DNA of 64,000 nt from Asterochloris sp. CNOR1 (lineage: Eukaryota; Chlorophyta; Trebouxiophyceae; Trebouxiales; Trebouxiaceae), in contig OZ017746.1 in the NCBI GenBank assembly GCA_963969365.1, forward strand, positions 1,736,001 to 1,800,000. The letters are read 5' to 3'. The position numbers and the translations under genes are program-made. Below are positions 37,701 to 49,200 of the stretch, one piece after another. The notes under the pieces were generated by a model. That model did not search any database. It was not told where the DNA came from and saw nothing but the letters and a program-made list of their open reading frames with translations. Every line of letters begins with the position of its first letter. Within the stretch, counting starts at the first letter, position 1.

Positions 37701-40700
37701 TGCCGCCTGTCATTGCTTCAAACCGGATCATTACGGGTGACCTCATATTCTAAGCATTGTTCTAAAAACATGCTGCCGGGGTAAGCGCGCCGCTGAGACA
37801 CTGCACATGCCTCCAAAGCAGCTTGCCGCCTGCAGCGCGACGATTTGGCTATTGCCATGCTGTGCAACACTCAGCGTTCGAAGTAGGGCCTGGCAGCAGT
37901 ATCCCTCAGCTCCACAGCAGGACATGTGGCAGCAGCATGGCAATGATCCCAAAACGTCCATGCCCTGTCTGGTACTGAGTCTGGCCCTGAACCGCCTTCA
38001 AAGCGACATGCTGCCTGCAGGTCAGCACAACGACCTGGCTACTGCAATGCTGTCCTCTCCTGTGGACACTGTGAAAAGGATCTTCAGCCTGGGCCATGAG
38101 CAGAGCGCTGACATATGCGCTGGCCACTCCCCCTGCTACTTCACCCTGCGCAGCCTGGCCGTGCTCTTCCCCACCTTCCTGATACTCATGGCCCTCACTG
38201 GGGGCCTGGCCGTGCCAGGAGGCCTGTTTGTGCCATCCATTCTGGTGAAGTCCTGCAGTGCTCTGCATCTTGTCTGCCCCAGCCACCTGCCGGGAGGCCA
38301 TGCTTTGTTGTCCAGCCTGGAGAGCCCCTGCTTGTGCTCTGCGTTTGGCCAGTCCCAGCCCCTGCACAGGCATGAGGTGCATGTACGGCATCTCTGTGGC
38401 ATCTGCAACTGGATGCCCAGCTCCCTCCCTCCAGTGCATGGTGGAGAGGGGGTGCACCCACAGTGCACTTCGTGCTCGTCGTCAGGCTGACACCTCGTGG
38501 GTGCCTGTACAGGTTGGAGCGTCCTTTGGCGCAACTTGTGGGCTGATCCTGATGAGGCTGCTGCCCTCCTGGCGCATCCAGCCTGGCCTGTATGCCCTGT
38601 TTGCTGCCACGGCCCTGCTCGGCGGTGTCTTCCGAGCTTCCATCTCCCTGGTGTGCCCTTCCTGCTGTCCCTTGCAGTGGCACTAGCCACAGCGCTGTAC
38701 CTGCCCTCCCCAGCTTGCCTGCCATAGGAAAGTCATTACCCCAGCCCTGCTGCATGGCCTGCCCTGGCACCTCACCCGCCATGCATTCTGCCTGCCCGCA
38801 GGTGGTCATTGTGGTGGAAGGCACCCGATCCACCTCCTTCATCCTGGGCATCATTGTTGCAGTGGTGTGCTCCAACTGGGTGGCCAAGTTGGTGCACTCA
38901 GAGGGGGTGTATGAGTCTGACCTGGAGTGGGACGGCTCGGTCTTCTTCCTGCGCCCAGACCCGCCGCAGCGGCTGCGCAAGCTGAGATGCAAAGATGTGA
39001 GTTGGCACTGAAGATTGTCATGACTGTTCACATCTGACGGTCAGCTGGTGCCCTGCGCCCCAGAGCCACTGCAATAGCAGCGCAACTTGAATGCAGACAG
39101 GTCTGTTGAGACTGGCTGATGGCCTTCATTGGGGTGATGTCTGATCTGCTTGTGGTATGCCCATCGGGACCTCAGCCAGCAGAGTACCACATTGACACCT
39201 GCATCCGCTACCACATGGTGCAAACCCTTGGCACTGATGCCAATCAGCCTCCTTGGCACATATGGGCACAGGCAGCAGGGCCATGAGACAGCCTAGTTCA
39301 CCTTCAGCACTGCCACCACCGGCGTGTTATCCTGGGCAGTGCAAAACTGGCTGGCTGCCCTGATGCAGAACCTGAGCAATGGTATTATCCACTGCTGCGC
39401 ATTCTGTGCAAGAAGTGCTGTGTTCACGGTCAACCTCCCTAAGCACAGCATGATCCTGCGCGCAACCTGCAGGGCCAGCTGTGAGGCAAGGGGTTTGGCT
39501 TGCAGTGGCTTTTTTTCAGAAACAGCTGGTATCCTGTGCTGACTGAACTCCTTTTTTATTGACAATAATAAGCTATAGTTGTGCTGCAGATCATGGCCCG
39601 CAATGTCATCAAGTTCCGTCAGATCGAGTCCGTCAGCCACATTCTGTCGGTGCTTTCTGGGGAGCAGGCGCACAATGGCTTCCCTGTAGTGACTGGAGCC
39701 GCATCAGCCCTGCTCAGTGATCAGCAGGCAGACGCTGATCAGGTACAAGAGTCGATACCAGTCCCCAAACTCCTAAGCAAGTTGTGTGACAGTGCTGCCA
39801 GCTGACGAGGAGTTCCAGCTTTCTGAACACCCTGGCTGCGTCTTGGTTGCTCACAGGTGGTTACCTGTCAGCACGCGTGCGTCTGACTGAGCAAGACGGC
39901 CTGCTGCAGGGTGTGACTGCAGAGCTGGAGCTGGAAGACAAACGAGCTCTGGAGCGGCAGTGTTCATCTGCTTCAGACATCACTTCGCTGAACAGTGAGG
40001 CGGCTATCACAACTCAGGTAGGAGGTGGTGCAACTCCACCTGTGGCTCTTCAGTCTTGAGGATCTGCTCGGTAGGGCGGCAGGGCCTTTCCAGGCTTATA
40101 GCTGCTTGGCACAACCTCAAGCCTCTACAGCTGAGGCCCTAGGCACCTGCAGGGTTGCAATGCAGCACCTTCCAAAGCACAATTTGGTGCAGCCAAGATT
40201 AGTGTTGAACGCCTTACACAAGCTGCTGCGGGCCAGATCAGCTGAGGCCTCAGTTGCCTACTGCAGGAGGGCAGCCGTGTGAGCGCCCTGCAAGGGGCAT
40301 CCTGCGCATACTGCTGCTGGTGCTCCTCAGTCCACCTTGGCTCCTTCTGCGAGCTGCTGGCCTTAAGCACATGTTACCGCCTTACAACATCCTGCATGGC
40401 AAGATCCTGCCCAGTCAGCCTCCCAGCCTTTCCACACTCCAGGCGGGTGGCAGCTTGGGCGCCCTTCAAGGGGTCATCCTGCGCAGCCAGCTGCTAGTGC
40501 TGCTCCAGAGCCGGGCATTCTGCGATCGCAATGGTGCACCGTTGGGCCCAGGCGCCCCTCAGGACCACGAGGCAGTCATGGCTTGGCAGTTTGAGCTGGA
40601 CAGGCGCATGCGCAGGTTCTACAGGCAGAGCTTCACCCACAAGTGAGGCCACCTACTGGGAGCAGTGCACAGGTGGCTGCGTGGAGAGGCTCCTGCTGGC

Positions 40701-43482
40701 CCTCCTTTGGCTGGGTTGCGCCTGCCAGTAGTGCAGCAGGAAAGCCTGCAGTGCTCAGCGCAGCGCTAGCGTCAAGAAACTTGTACAGCCACATTGAGGC
40801 CGTCGCAGGCAGCGCATACAGGGACTTTTCCAGGAAGCATGGCACAGTACCGCAGTTGCCATTCTGCTCTGGCCTGGGTGACGGCCCTTCTTGGCTAGCT
40901 TCTCGCCTGAGGTGCACACTGTGCTGCAGACCTTTTGCTTTGCTCCTGTCAACCAGTTGGCTGCTTTAGACCTCTGCAACTTGCCAGCTTGTCGACATGC
41001 AGACGGCACATGGCCTCGCTGCCAGGCGTGGTGCAGGCCTTAGGCCTCAGTGCCCTGCTGACAGAGCAGCATCCAGGCCTGCCCAACGGTCATGCTGCTG
41101 GCGAGCACGAGGGACATGAGGAGCGCAGTGGTGACACAGATGCCGAGTCACTGCTGCAGCCAGAGCTCTATGTGGACCTGCGGCCTTTCTATGACAGGGC
41201 CCCGGTCACAGTCAGGTGATCCATGATCTACACATTTGCCAGTGAGTTCTACGGCATGCTGTGCAGCTGGCACCATTGTGTAAAATGAAAGAGGTTGCAC
41301 AGCAGACAGGGCTCAAAACTGACAGCCCAATTGCTGCAATCACTGAGTCACTCTCCGACTTTGCCTGAACAGCCTGCCTCTCTGTGCCCCCCAGCGGCCA
41401 AGCTTCTGCTCATGCCCAGGACAGGTCGTGAGGCAGGTTGTACAAGCTGCTGCCTCCCTAGCTCAGCTCTTGCAACTGACCTGTCTCCTGCAGGCCTGAA
41501 ACAGCGGCTGTGCGAGCCCATCTGACTTTCATGGCCCTGGGCCTGAGGCACCTGGTGGTGGTGAATGAGCATTCCCATGTGCAAGGCATCATCACGCGCA
41601 AGGACCTGGATTACGCGGCGGGCAAGGGCGCCTGGCGACGCAACAAGCAGGCCCCTAAACCCTCAGGGTCCAAGCTGCCCCGCCGCGCCAGCATCTGGGG
41701 CGGGGCCAGCCTGGATGCTGCCTGCGGTGAGTCTGCAGAACACGCGATGAACCCCTTTGCGGCCACATGAGGTCAACTGAAAATCTTCTGATGGGCGGCT
41801 AGGGGCATGGACTGAGGCAAGGGGGTAGCCTTGCAGCGAGCAGAACCCTTACCCTTGGCGCCAAACTCCTCTGCGGGCCAGGATTTGAAGCAGGACCAGC
41901 CTGGCTACCTGCAGGAATCTGCAGCCGTATGCAGAGGCACCCTCCTGGTTGAATGGCTTGTGCCCTTTGCTCTAAGGTTGGGGGGCCAAGCCTGTGTCTG
42001 GGCTTTGCAGTCTGGGCGGTGCCCAGTGCCACTCTGCAAAGCACACGTGTGAAACCGTCATGCCTGCTGGAGGGGCTGCCAGGACAATGCAAACAGGTGA
42101 TGAGGCCTGCAGGCGCCATGAGCCTGATCCTGGCCGGCTGGGTAAGCAACTTAAAGAGGTGCAGCCTTGACCGCTGCCTGCACTGAGTTCTGGCAGTAGC
42201 ATGGCACTTGTGCCTCCCTGTGGGCCCCAGTCGCTAGCTTGTCCCAGACAGTCATGCCCATCTCTAAGCTGACCTTCAACAAGAAGGAAATGCCACACAG
42301 CTCTACCAGCTGTGTCTACCCCCTGCAGGCTAAGCCAGCAAGTCGCGCTGGCCTCTACTGGGTGCCGACCATGTGCACATCCAGGCATGCTGTGCACTCC
42401 TCCAGCAGCGTCTGCTCCCTGCAGGCCTCAGTTGAAGCGTACCCTGTCACGTGCTGAGATCACGGCCTGCCTGGTGCAGGCCAAGCCTCCCGCTTTCCTG
42501 GCCTGCGTGGCGTGCTCACCGCGCACACTTCCAGGCAGAGCAACCCCAGAGAGGGCCCCAGCCTGGAGCCGCTGCTGTCCGACCAGCGCATGGAGCCAGT
42601 GCCCGAGGGTGCCCAGCTGGGCGGCACAGGGCCGGGCAGCGAGGCACGGTCACCTGCTGAGCAGCAGAGAGGGCCCAGCCAGCAGGAGCACCTGCCTGGC
42701 AACGGGGGGGCTGGGCAGATGGCAGGGCAGAGCCCGCAGCGACCCCATCCCCGGGTGTCCCCATTCACCACACCCTCCACGCGCGCCGATTGGGAGAGCG
42801 CTGCAGGTGGGCTGGGGGGGACTAATGTGTGGCTTAGTGTGCTTGCTGGCACTGCCTCCTAACGGACAGGAGAGGTCCACTGGTGGGCTGGCTGCGAGCA
42901 ATCAGGGCTGCCTGCTTGCTGCAGCTGCCTTCGCTGCATGTCCCCAGGACTTACCAGAAGCTGGCTTGCTTTGACCCAAAACATTTGGGCCTGTGAGCTT
43001 TGCTTATAGTGCTGTGTGGTGGTACGTGCAAGCATTGCGCAGCTGGCCCCCGCTTGCTGATGCTGCATGTCCCTGGACAGACGTTCCAGCAGAGTCTGGT
43101 CTGAGCGCTGTGCTGCTGCTGCCTGCCTGCAGAGGACGCGCCTGCTCATGTGGAGGGGCAGGACCCTCCGCAGCATTCACCGGGGCCCAGCCAGCCTGCC
43201 GAAGCACAGTTGGGGGAGCCTGCCCAGCAGGACGCAGAAGCCCCTCCCGCCAATCAGCAGGACAGCAGTGACCTCAACCTGCACATGGCCGTCTCAGGCG
43301 CGCTTCACAGCTATGTGCAGCATGGGCGGGCCCATGTTGGCCCCCAAAGGAATTCCAGCGGCGGTGGTCTTGGCCTGCTGCTTGATGAGCCATCCCCCAG
43401 GCGATCGCGAGCTAGCTACAGCAGGGCCAGTGGCAGCGAGACCGGTTCGCAGCTGCCGTCGCGCCGCGCAACACACCAGTGA
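34744..43482 (+). CDS. CLC-type anion/H+ antiporter with two CBS domains
   Basis: Endomembrane CLC transporter. Exons 34744-34874, 35032-35090, 35206-35384, 35768-35987, 36213-36386, 36511-36554, 36708-36844, 37171-37318, 37504-37669, 38021-38244, 38513-38650, 38802-38996 and 39590-39742 all join in phase (656 residues). Core motifs: GPEAP with gating Glu at about residue 177; FGAPIGGVLFSMEE, where the second conserved Glu marks proton coupling (antiporter); and GGLFVPSILVGASFG. The usual GSGIPE selectivity loop reads GAGGSL (about 133-138). CBS1 begins at MARNVIKFRQIESVSHILSV. A linker exon is at about 40440-40641. ALGLSALLTEQH with DLRPFYDRAPVTV (41.04-41.22 kb), then FMALGLRHLVVVNEHSHVQG (41.5 kb), form CBS2. 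A long hydrophilic tail ends at the TGA at 43480-43482. Intron 5 has a GC donor. Boundaries near 39.75-40.05 and 42.5 kb are uncertain, and a further 5' exon is possible. Confidence 0.9.
40264..40511 (+). repeat. Decayed duplicate of a CLC exon start in the preceding intron
   Basis: The CBS-linker exon start at about 40440-40511 (GGGCGCCCTTCAAGGGG then CATCCTGCGCA) has a diverged copy about 176 bp upstream at 40264-40335 (GAGCGCCCTGCAAGGGG then CATCCTGCGCA). The upstream copy has small deletions that break the exon frame. Confidence 0.7.
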
Positions 43483-43895
43483 ACAGCAGCTTGCACCTGA
43501 TGGCCTGATGGCCCACCACCCCTCTGATGCAATCCATCCTCGGCTCTTTGTGTCTGTGGAAGCTTCAATGTTCTCGTGCCCATCAGCATCAATGCATGCC
43601 GCAAGAGCCTGGCACTCTGCTACAGCCTTTGACTCGTGAGCTTTCTCTAAAGTGCTCTTGGAAGCTGAGCTGGGAGGGAAATCTCAGAAAAAGCAATCGA
43701 CAATCGTACATTTGCGAGTGATTAGATTTCGAAGAGGTAAGATAGAACTGCAGCTCCTGGTCAACTCATGCGGCTGAACATGTTCTGCAGCACCAGCAAG
43801 CTGTGAATTGCTCACGGCTTGTGTGAAGTCGAGCACTGCCTCTTCATTGTGCAAATCGGTCAGGATCTGGAGACCTTGGCCCTGCTGCCCTGTGG

Positions 43896-46209
43896 ATGCA
43901 CCAGCAGAATGCATGCACTTGGCAACCAGAGATGTGGGCTCCACAGCAGGCTGCAGGAGTGCCCTCAGCAGGACAGCTGCACCGCTGCCCACCCCGCAGA
44001 CTTAGCAGACAGTGCGACAGGCGCCACGTGGCAGGAACCAGATGTGCAAACCTCCAGCCTGCAAGCTGCAAGGCTTCCAGGCGCATTGCAGTTCATGCAG
44101 GCAGTAGCTCTCTGCCCTATGAGCAGGAGCCCCAGAAGGAGCAGGAGGTGAGGAAAGGACACAGGCATTGAAACCTGGGCCCAGCACCCTCGCATAAGGC
44201 ACTCTTACACCAAGGCATAGACATCCATTGCAGGCATCCTTGCCTCATTTGCAATTTACACTCGATTGGCTCGTCTGCAGCCCTTTGGAGTGCAGTCAGT
44301 GGCAGCTTCACACGGCGCTGCTGCTGCAGGTGCAAACCAGCTTCTTGCCCGTGCCGTGGGGCATATCTACAGTCATTGGGGTAAGCACTTTGTAAGGCAA
44401 CCAGAGTGCGTGAACAGCCTTGAACGAGTGCGTGTGGACACTGCAGCATCAATGGCTGACTTGGCTTGCTCACTGTCTCCTGACTCCTGGCCTGCGGCTG
44501 TGAACGGCGTGCACTGCCTGCTCACTTGAGCTGAAGCATCCTGGCGTTGCTTTGCACCCTGAGCTGCAAATAGCTGGCACTGCATGCTCCTCTGCTCCTG
44601 GACTGCAGGTGGTGGTGCTCTGGTTCCTCTGGTCATTCATTGTGTCATGCTGGATCACCCCCATCTTTCTGAGCCTGATCGGCAAAGGAACAGAGGACCT
44701 CACTTTGAGGTAAACTTTCATCAAGGCCTGTCGGGTCAATCCCAACAGACTTCAACTATGTTGCCCACCAGCCCCCCCTCCCTTGCGTGGGCTGCGTATG
44801 CTTCTGGCTGCCAGCGCGCTTCATCACAGACAGGGCTGGCTGCTGACGAGTTGCCCATTGAAGCAGCTGTCTGGATGGGCTACGTATACCATTACCTTCA
44901 CAGTGCAGCCCATGCCAAGCAACCCTCAGGATTGGCTGCATGAGCTCCCAGAAGCTGGGGCCAGCAACTACATGCAGCAGCTGGGCCTTCCCTCACCCCG
45001 AGCCACGTTCAGTCCTCCTGACAAGGACTGATGCTCATGGGCCAGGGTGTTACTTGAGTCTGGCTGTGATTACCTCTGACTCCTCACCCCTGGTGCCTGC
45101 AGGGGCCAGGCTTTCCTCCATCTAGTCCACGACCTGAACAACTGTGCATCCGTGCCAGTCATTTTTGCGTGGCAGCTGGGCAAGTACCAGCCCCTGAAGA
45201 AGGGCTGGTTCCAGGCCCCCCTGCGCCCCATCCGGCGGTGGCTTGGGCCCGTCATAGTGGCAGCACCCCTGCTGCTTGTGGTCAACTGGATCGCCAACCA
45301 CCCGCTGGTGAGCTGCCCTGCTGCTGAGTGCAGCCTGGGGGCACCAGGGCAGCTGACCTGGCGTGTCATGGGTGTCAGGCATCGGTTGTCGCACCACCGG
45401 CCCGCGCTTCCCCTGCCGCTGAGTGGTGGCTGGCAGCAATGCAGCTGAGGACCTTGTGTGAAGTGTTGGTTGGTGGCCATCGCATCGATGGGGCTGTCCT
45501 GACCTATTGTTGGCGATGGGGATGCACAGGTGCATTCATGGCTCTGCTGTGGTTGCACTGGGGTCATGTCGTCATCCTTCCAGCAATTGCAGTGGTGGGT
45601 CTGCAGCAGTGACGAGGCGTCAAGTGCCCCCTGCCTTATGCAGGTGGCGCTGCCAGACACTGAGGTGGACCTGTTTGGCCAGCAAGTGCTCGAGCAGTCC
45701 CTTGCTAGCGGGGACACTGTGACCAAGGCCATCTACTTTGTAGTCCTCATCTTCTGCGCCCCTTTCTGGGAAGAGGTGAGTCCAGGAGCCAATGCCCTGG
45801 CAGTGCAGTGATTGACAGTTGTCTAGTTGCTTCCAGCAGCCTGCATTGTGAGCTGGATCCGCGCCAGTGCTGTTGCCACAAATGCTGCAACAGGCTTCTG
45901 CAGCACATCCTGCCTGTGGCCCTGCCACCTCTGATACTCTGTCCACACAGCACCAGTGCCCTGCAGGCAATTTTCCGCGGCTTTTTGCTGCCTTCACTGA
46001 TCAGGAGCATGGCACCCTGGACGGCCCTCATGCTCAGCTCCATCATGTTTGCGCTGGTCCATTTTGCTAAGCAGCGTTGCATTCCTCTGGCAGTTCTGGG
46101 TGTCATAAAAGGCATCCTGTACATGCAAACTCGCAATCTATTGGCACCCTTCACTCTGCATGCGCTCTGGAATCTGTTTCAGTTCATCATTACTGTACAG
46201 GCCCAATGA
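43896..46209 (+). CDS. CPBP-family intramembrane metalloprotease (CAAX/Abi type), probably plastid
   Basis: Predicted membrane-embedded glutamate/histidine protease of the CPBP (Rce1-like, Abi) family. Six exons join in phase: 43896-44147, 44300-44380, 44609-44709, 45103-45307, 45644-45775 and 45967-46209, giving 337 residues. The first ~80 residues are Arg/Ser/Ala/Gln-rich, acid-poor and resemble a plastid transit peptide; an internal Met (MWAPQQ) 12 codons in could also start. Membrane segments include VVVLWFLWSFIVSCWITPIF and VIVAAPLLLVVNWIANHPL. The three catalytic motifs are complete: EExxxR (E256-E257...R261, split by intron 5), FxxxH (F285...H289) and HAxWN (H322...N326). The closest plant relatives I recall are plastid CPBP proteins such as SCO4-like ones. 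It follows the CLC gene by 413 bp on the same strand, and its stop lies 46 bp from that of the convergent neurochondrin gene. The exon 2 acceptor was chosen by phase. Confidence 0.86.
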
Positions 46210-46255
46210 AAAGCATGCTCAGCCTTTTTTGTCCCATAGGCCACAGGGAGCCTGC

Positions 46256-49200
46256 CTACATGTTGCTCAATGCTGAGGCAGATTGCTGAAGCTCTTTGTG
46301 GAGGAAATCCGTATGCGCCCTTCCCTTCAGCAGTACCATCAAGTGCTGAAGCCCTGCTGAAGCCTTTGCAGCTGCCGCAAAGGTGTGATTGCTTCCCGCA
46401 AGCACAGCCGCAAGCTGCAGCATCTGATCCCAATCTGCCTGTGCCTCCTCGTCAGGGTCCTCTTCCTGCTGCTCTGCAATAACAAGTGGACAGCAGTTTG
46501 ACCTTTCAGCATGCAGCATCCCACAACACAATGCACTACCAGAGCCTCTCAACTTGCAGTAACGCCACCAGCGCAGACAGACTCCAAGACCAGACCTGCA
46601 GCAATGTTGAAGCTGCCAAAGCTCTCCATCATTGAAGACGGACTCTGGTCTGAGCCTGGCTGCCTAGTCCTCCCCACCACATTGCCCAGCACCTCCAGGC
46701 AGCACAGCAGCAGGTGGCTGGCTGCTGCCTGGAAGTCAGCAGGAGCAGGTTGCCCTGCTGCAGCCTCCTGATTGCTGCCGCCTGCTTGTGGCGGAGGCGT
46801 GAGGGACAAGGTGTGGCCAGCTAGCAGGCCCACAGTGGCCACCAGCCTGCAGGGAGACAGCGGGCGTTAATCGGCAGGGCCCGCAAGCTTGCTGGAAGCA
46901 GCTGTGTGCTTCCACCTGGCCCAGCAGCAAGCTTGAAACAGGACACGGATGACCGCATGGGGATGGAGGCTGTTCAACCAGCATGCAGAACCTGGTTGCC
47001 AGCTGAGCTGCCCTGCTGGTAACATGATGTAGCACACGCGAGGTGAGCACTCCCCTGCAAAGCTTTGACATGCAGGGGTGTCTGCAGAGCCACAGAGCAG
47101 GGCGTGTCTGCAGGGCCACAGAGCAGCTGTACAGGGCAACAAAGGAGAACACACCTTGCATTGACAGTCAGCAGCTGACGGGCTGACCCAGGCGGTGCAT
47201 CTTGAAGCGTCCCAGTGAGGTGGTTGCGGAGATTGCCCCAGGCTGCTGCTGCCATCACTGCCAACCGCAGATCCTTGATGACATCTGCAAAGAGATTTTG
47301 TGCGCCACCAGCAGGGGTGGCCGCCCCTGCAGATGGCCCAGAGCAGTGCGTTGGCTGGCTTGGGACATCTCTAGCTTGCCATTAGGCTGCGACAAGACTG
47401 GACCAACAGGCACACATTCTGCTCGGCAGCAGGCATCTGACCGCCAGAACTAGGGCATTGCCTGTACTGAGCCAAGTGCATGTGATGGGATCTGAGCATA
47501 CATGCCAGCAGACTGCTATGTTAATGATGCTGTGAGCTGAGTGAGCAGGACAGCTTACCTGAGGCTGCAGTCTGTGGGTGCATGGCGGCATCTGCTGCCC
47601 AAGCCAGGTTCAGCAGGAGCGAGGTGCAGGCCGCCAGCTCGGCCTCAGCAACCTGCAGCTGGTCCAGGGCTCCCTGGGCGGCGTAACTGGCCGCCTGCTG
47701 TGCACAGCGCTGTGCCATGCCCGACACAGGGCCCAGCACCTGCAGGTGAACACATCCTATGAAATACGCCACGTGGACTGTGCGGGCCGTGAGAGGCTGG
47801 AACAGCATAGACTACCATGCACGCCCAGCTGGAGCAATCAAAATGGGTGTCCCACTGATGGTGTGTAGACCTTTGCTGACTATCTTGTCTTAGAGCACTG
47901 GAAACCCAAGGGCACTGATGGGTGTTCACCAACGCTGGTCAATGAGGAACCCATCTGCCCACCTCTGGCTGGGCAACGGCAGTCAGCCACTGATGCTGGC
48001 TGGCAGCATTAGCCTCTGCCTTCACCAGGTCTGTGTTCTGCACCAGGGCAGGCAGGAGGAAGGGCAAGCTCCCCTCCCAGGCGGCCAGATAGGGCAGCAG
48101 CTGCTGCACGCGCTCACTGTGCGCCTCAGGGGCCTCTGCCAGAAATCTGCAGCCGCAGCAATGCGCTCAAATGTTACAAATGATGGTGGCAGCAGCTCAA
48201 CTTGACAGGGGTGCATGCCCGCTGCCAGATCCTTGGCTATGTCATGAGTTGCTTCACTGCTTTGTGGCAGCGTCACAGCAGGCAGTGGGTGCAGGAGGCA
48301 ACGCAACGCAGCATGGGCGCACACAGAAGCTGTTGTGGCCAAGGTTGACTGGTAGCTGCCCCATTTAGTCTCAGGCAGCCCGTGACACTGCAAGTCGTCC
48401 ATGAAGCTGATGAGTCCCGTACATTTATCACATGCTGGCAGCCCCACCTGCCCAGAGCCCGGATTGCTGCTGGGACCAGCTCGGGGTCAGCCTGCCCTGC
48501 GTGCTGCCTGCAGTGCTCCAGGAATTGCAGCACCGCCTCAAAGGCTTCTCCCAGTGTGGCCATCGCCCTCTGAGCTTCACTGCAGCAGGCACAGGGGCGT
48601 GTTGGTTCATCACTGCCTTTCATCTGGTGTCATTGGTGCTGCCTCCCCATCACTTACTGCAGTGCTGCATTGCACAGCCTGTGCAGCACGCCTCATGCCT
48701 TGATGGCAACAGCAGATTGCCATGACACGCTGTGCAAACTAGTGTGCTGACCTGGCACAAGACAGCCATCCCTAGCAGCTGGCACGTGCGGCTGGCTCAT
48801 GCAGGGCCACATCTGTGATCAAGTTGCTGCTCTCCTGCAGAGCCACAGCGCCATGACCTGCTGCTTGATCCAAGTGCTTGCATGACAAAGTGGCCCCTCT
48901 TCATGGCCGGCTGCACCTCTCGTCAAGGACAGGCAGAGCTGCCCTCCAGCGCACTCCCATCTGTCTGCCAGTGCCTCTGCCAGGGCTGTAAGCGCCCTCC
49001 AGAAGCGGCCAGTACAGCCTCATTGACATAGATAAAGTGACCCAGCAACGCCCCTACGCAGAGCCAGCCGCACCTCTCGTCAAGGACAGGCAGAGAGCTG
49101 CCCTCCTGCGCAAACCCGTCTGCCAGTGCCTCTGCCAGGGCTACGTCTGCAGCCAGAGCCCCTATGCAGCCCTCCAAAAGCGCCAGCACAGCCGGTAGCA

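Noticed and set aside
38195-39031. 278-codon minus-strand frame
   Set aside because: It is antisense to CLC exons whose protein is clearly conserved on the plus strand.
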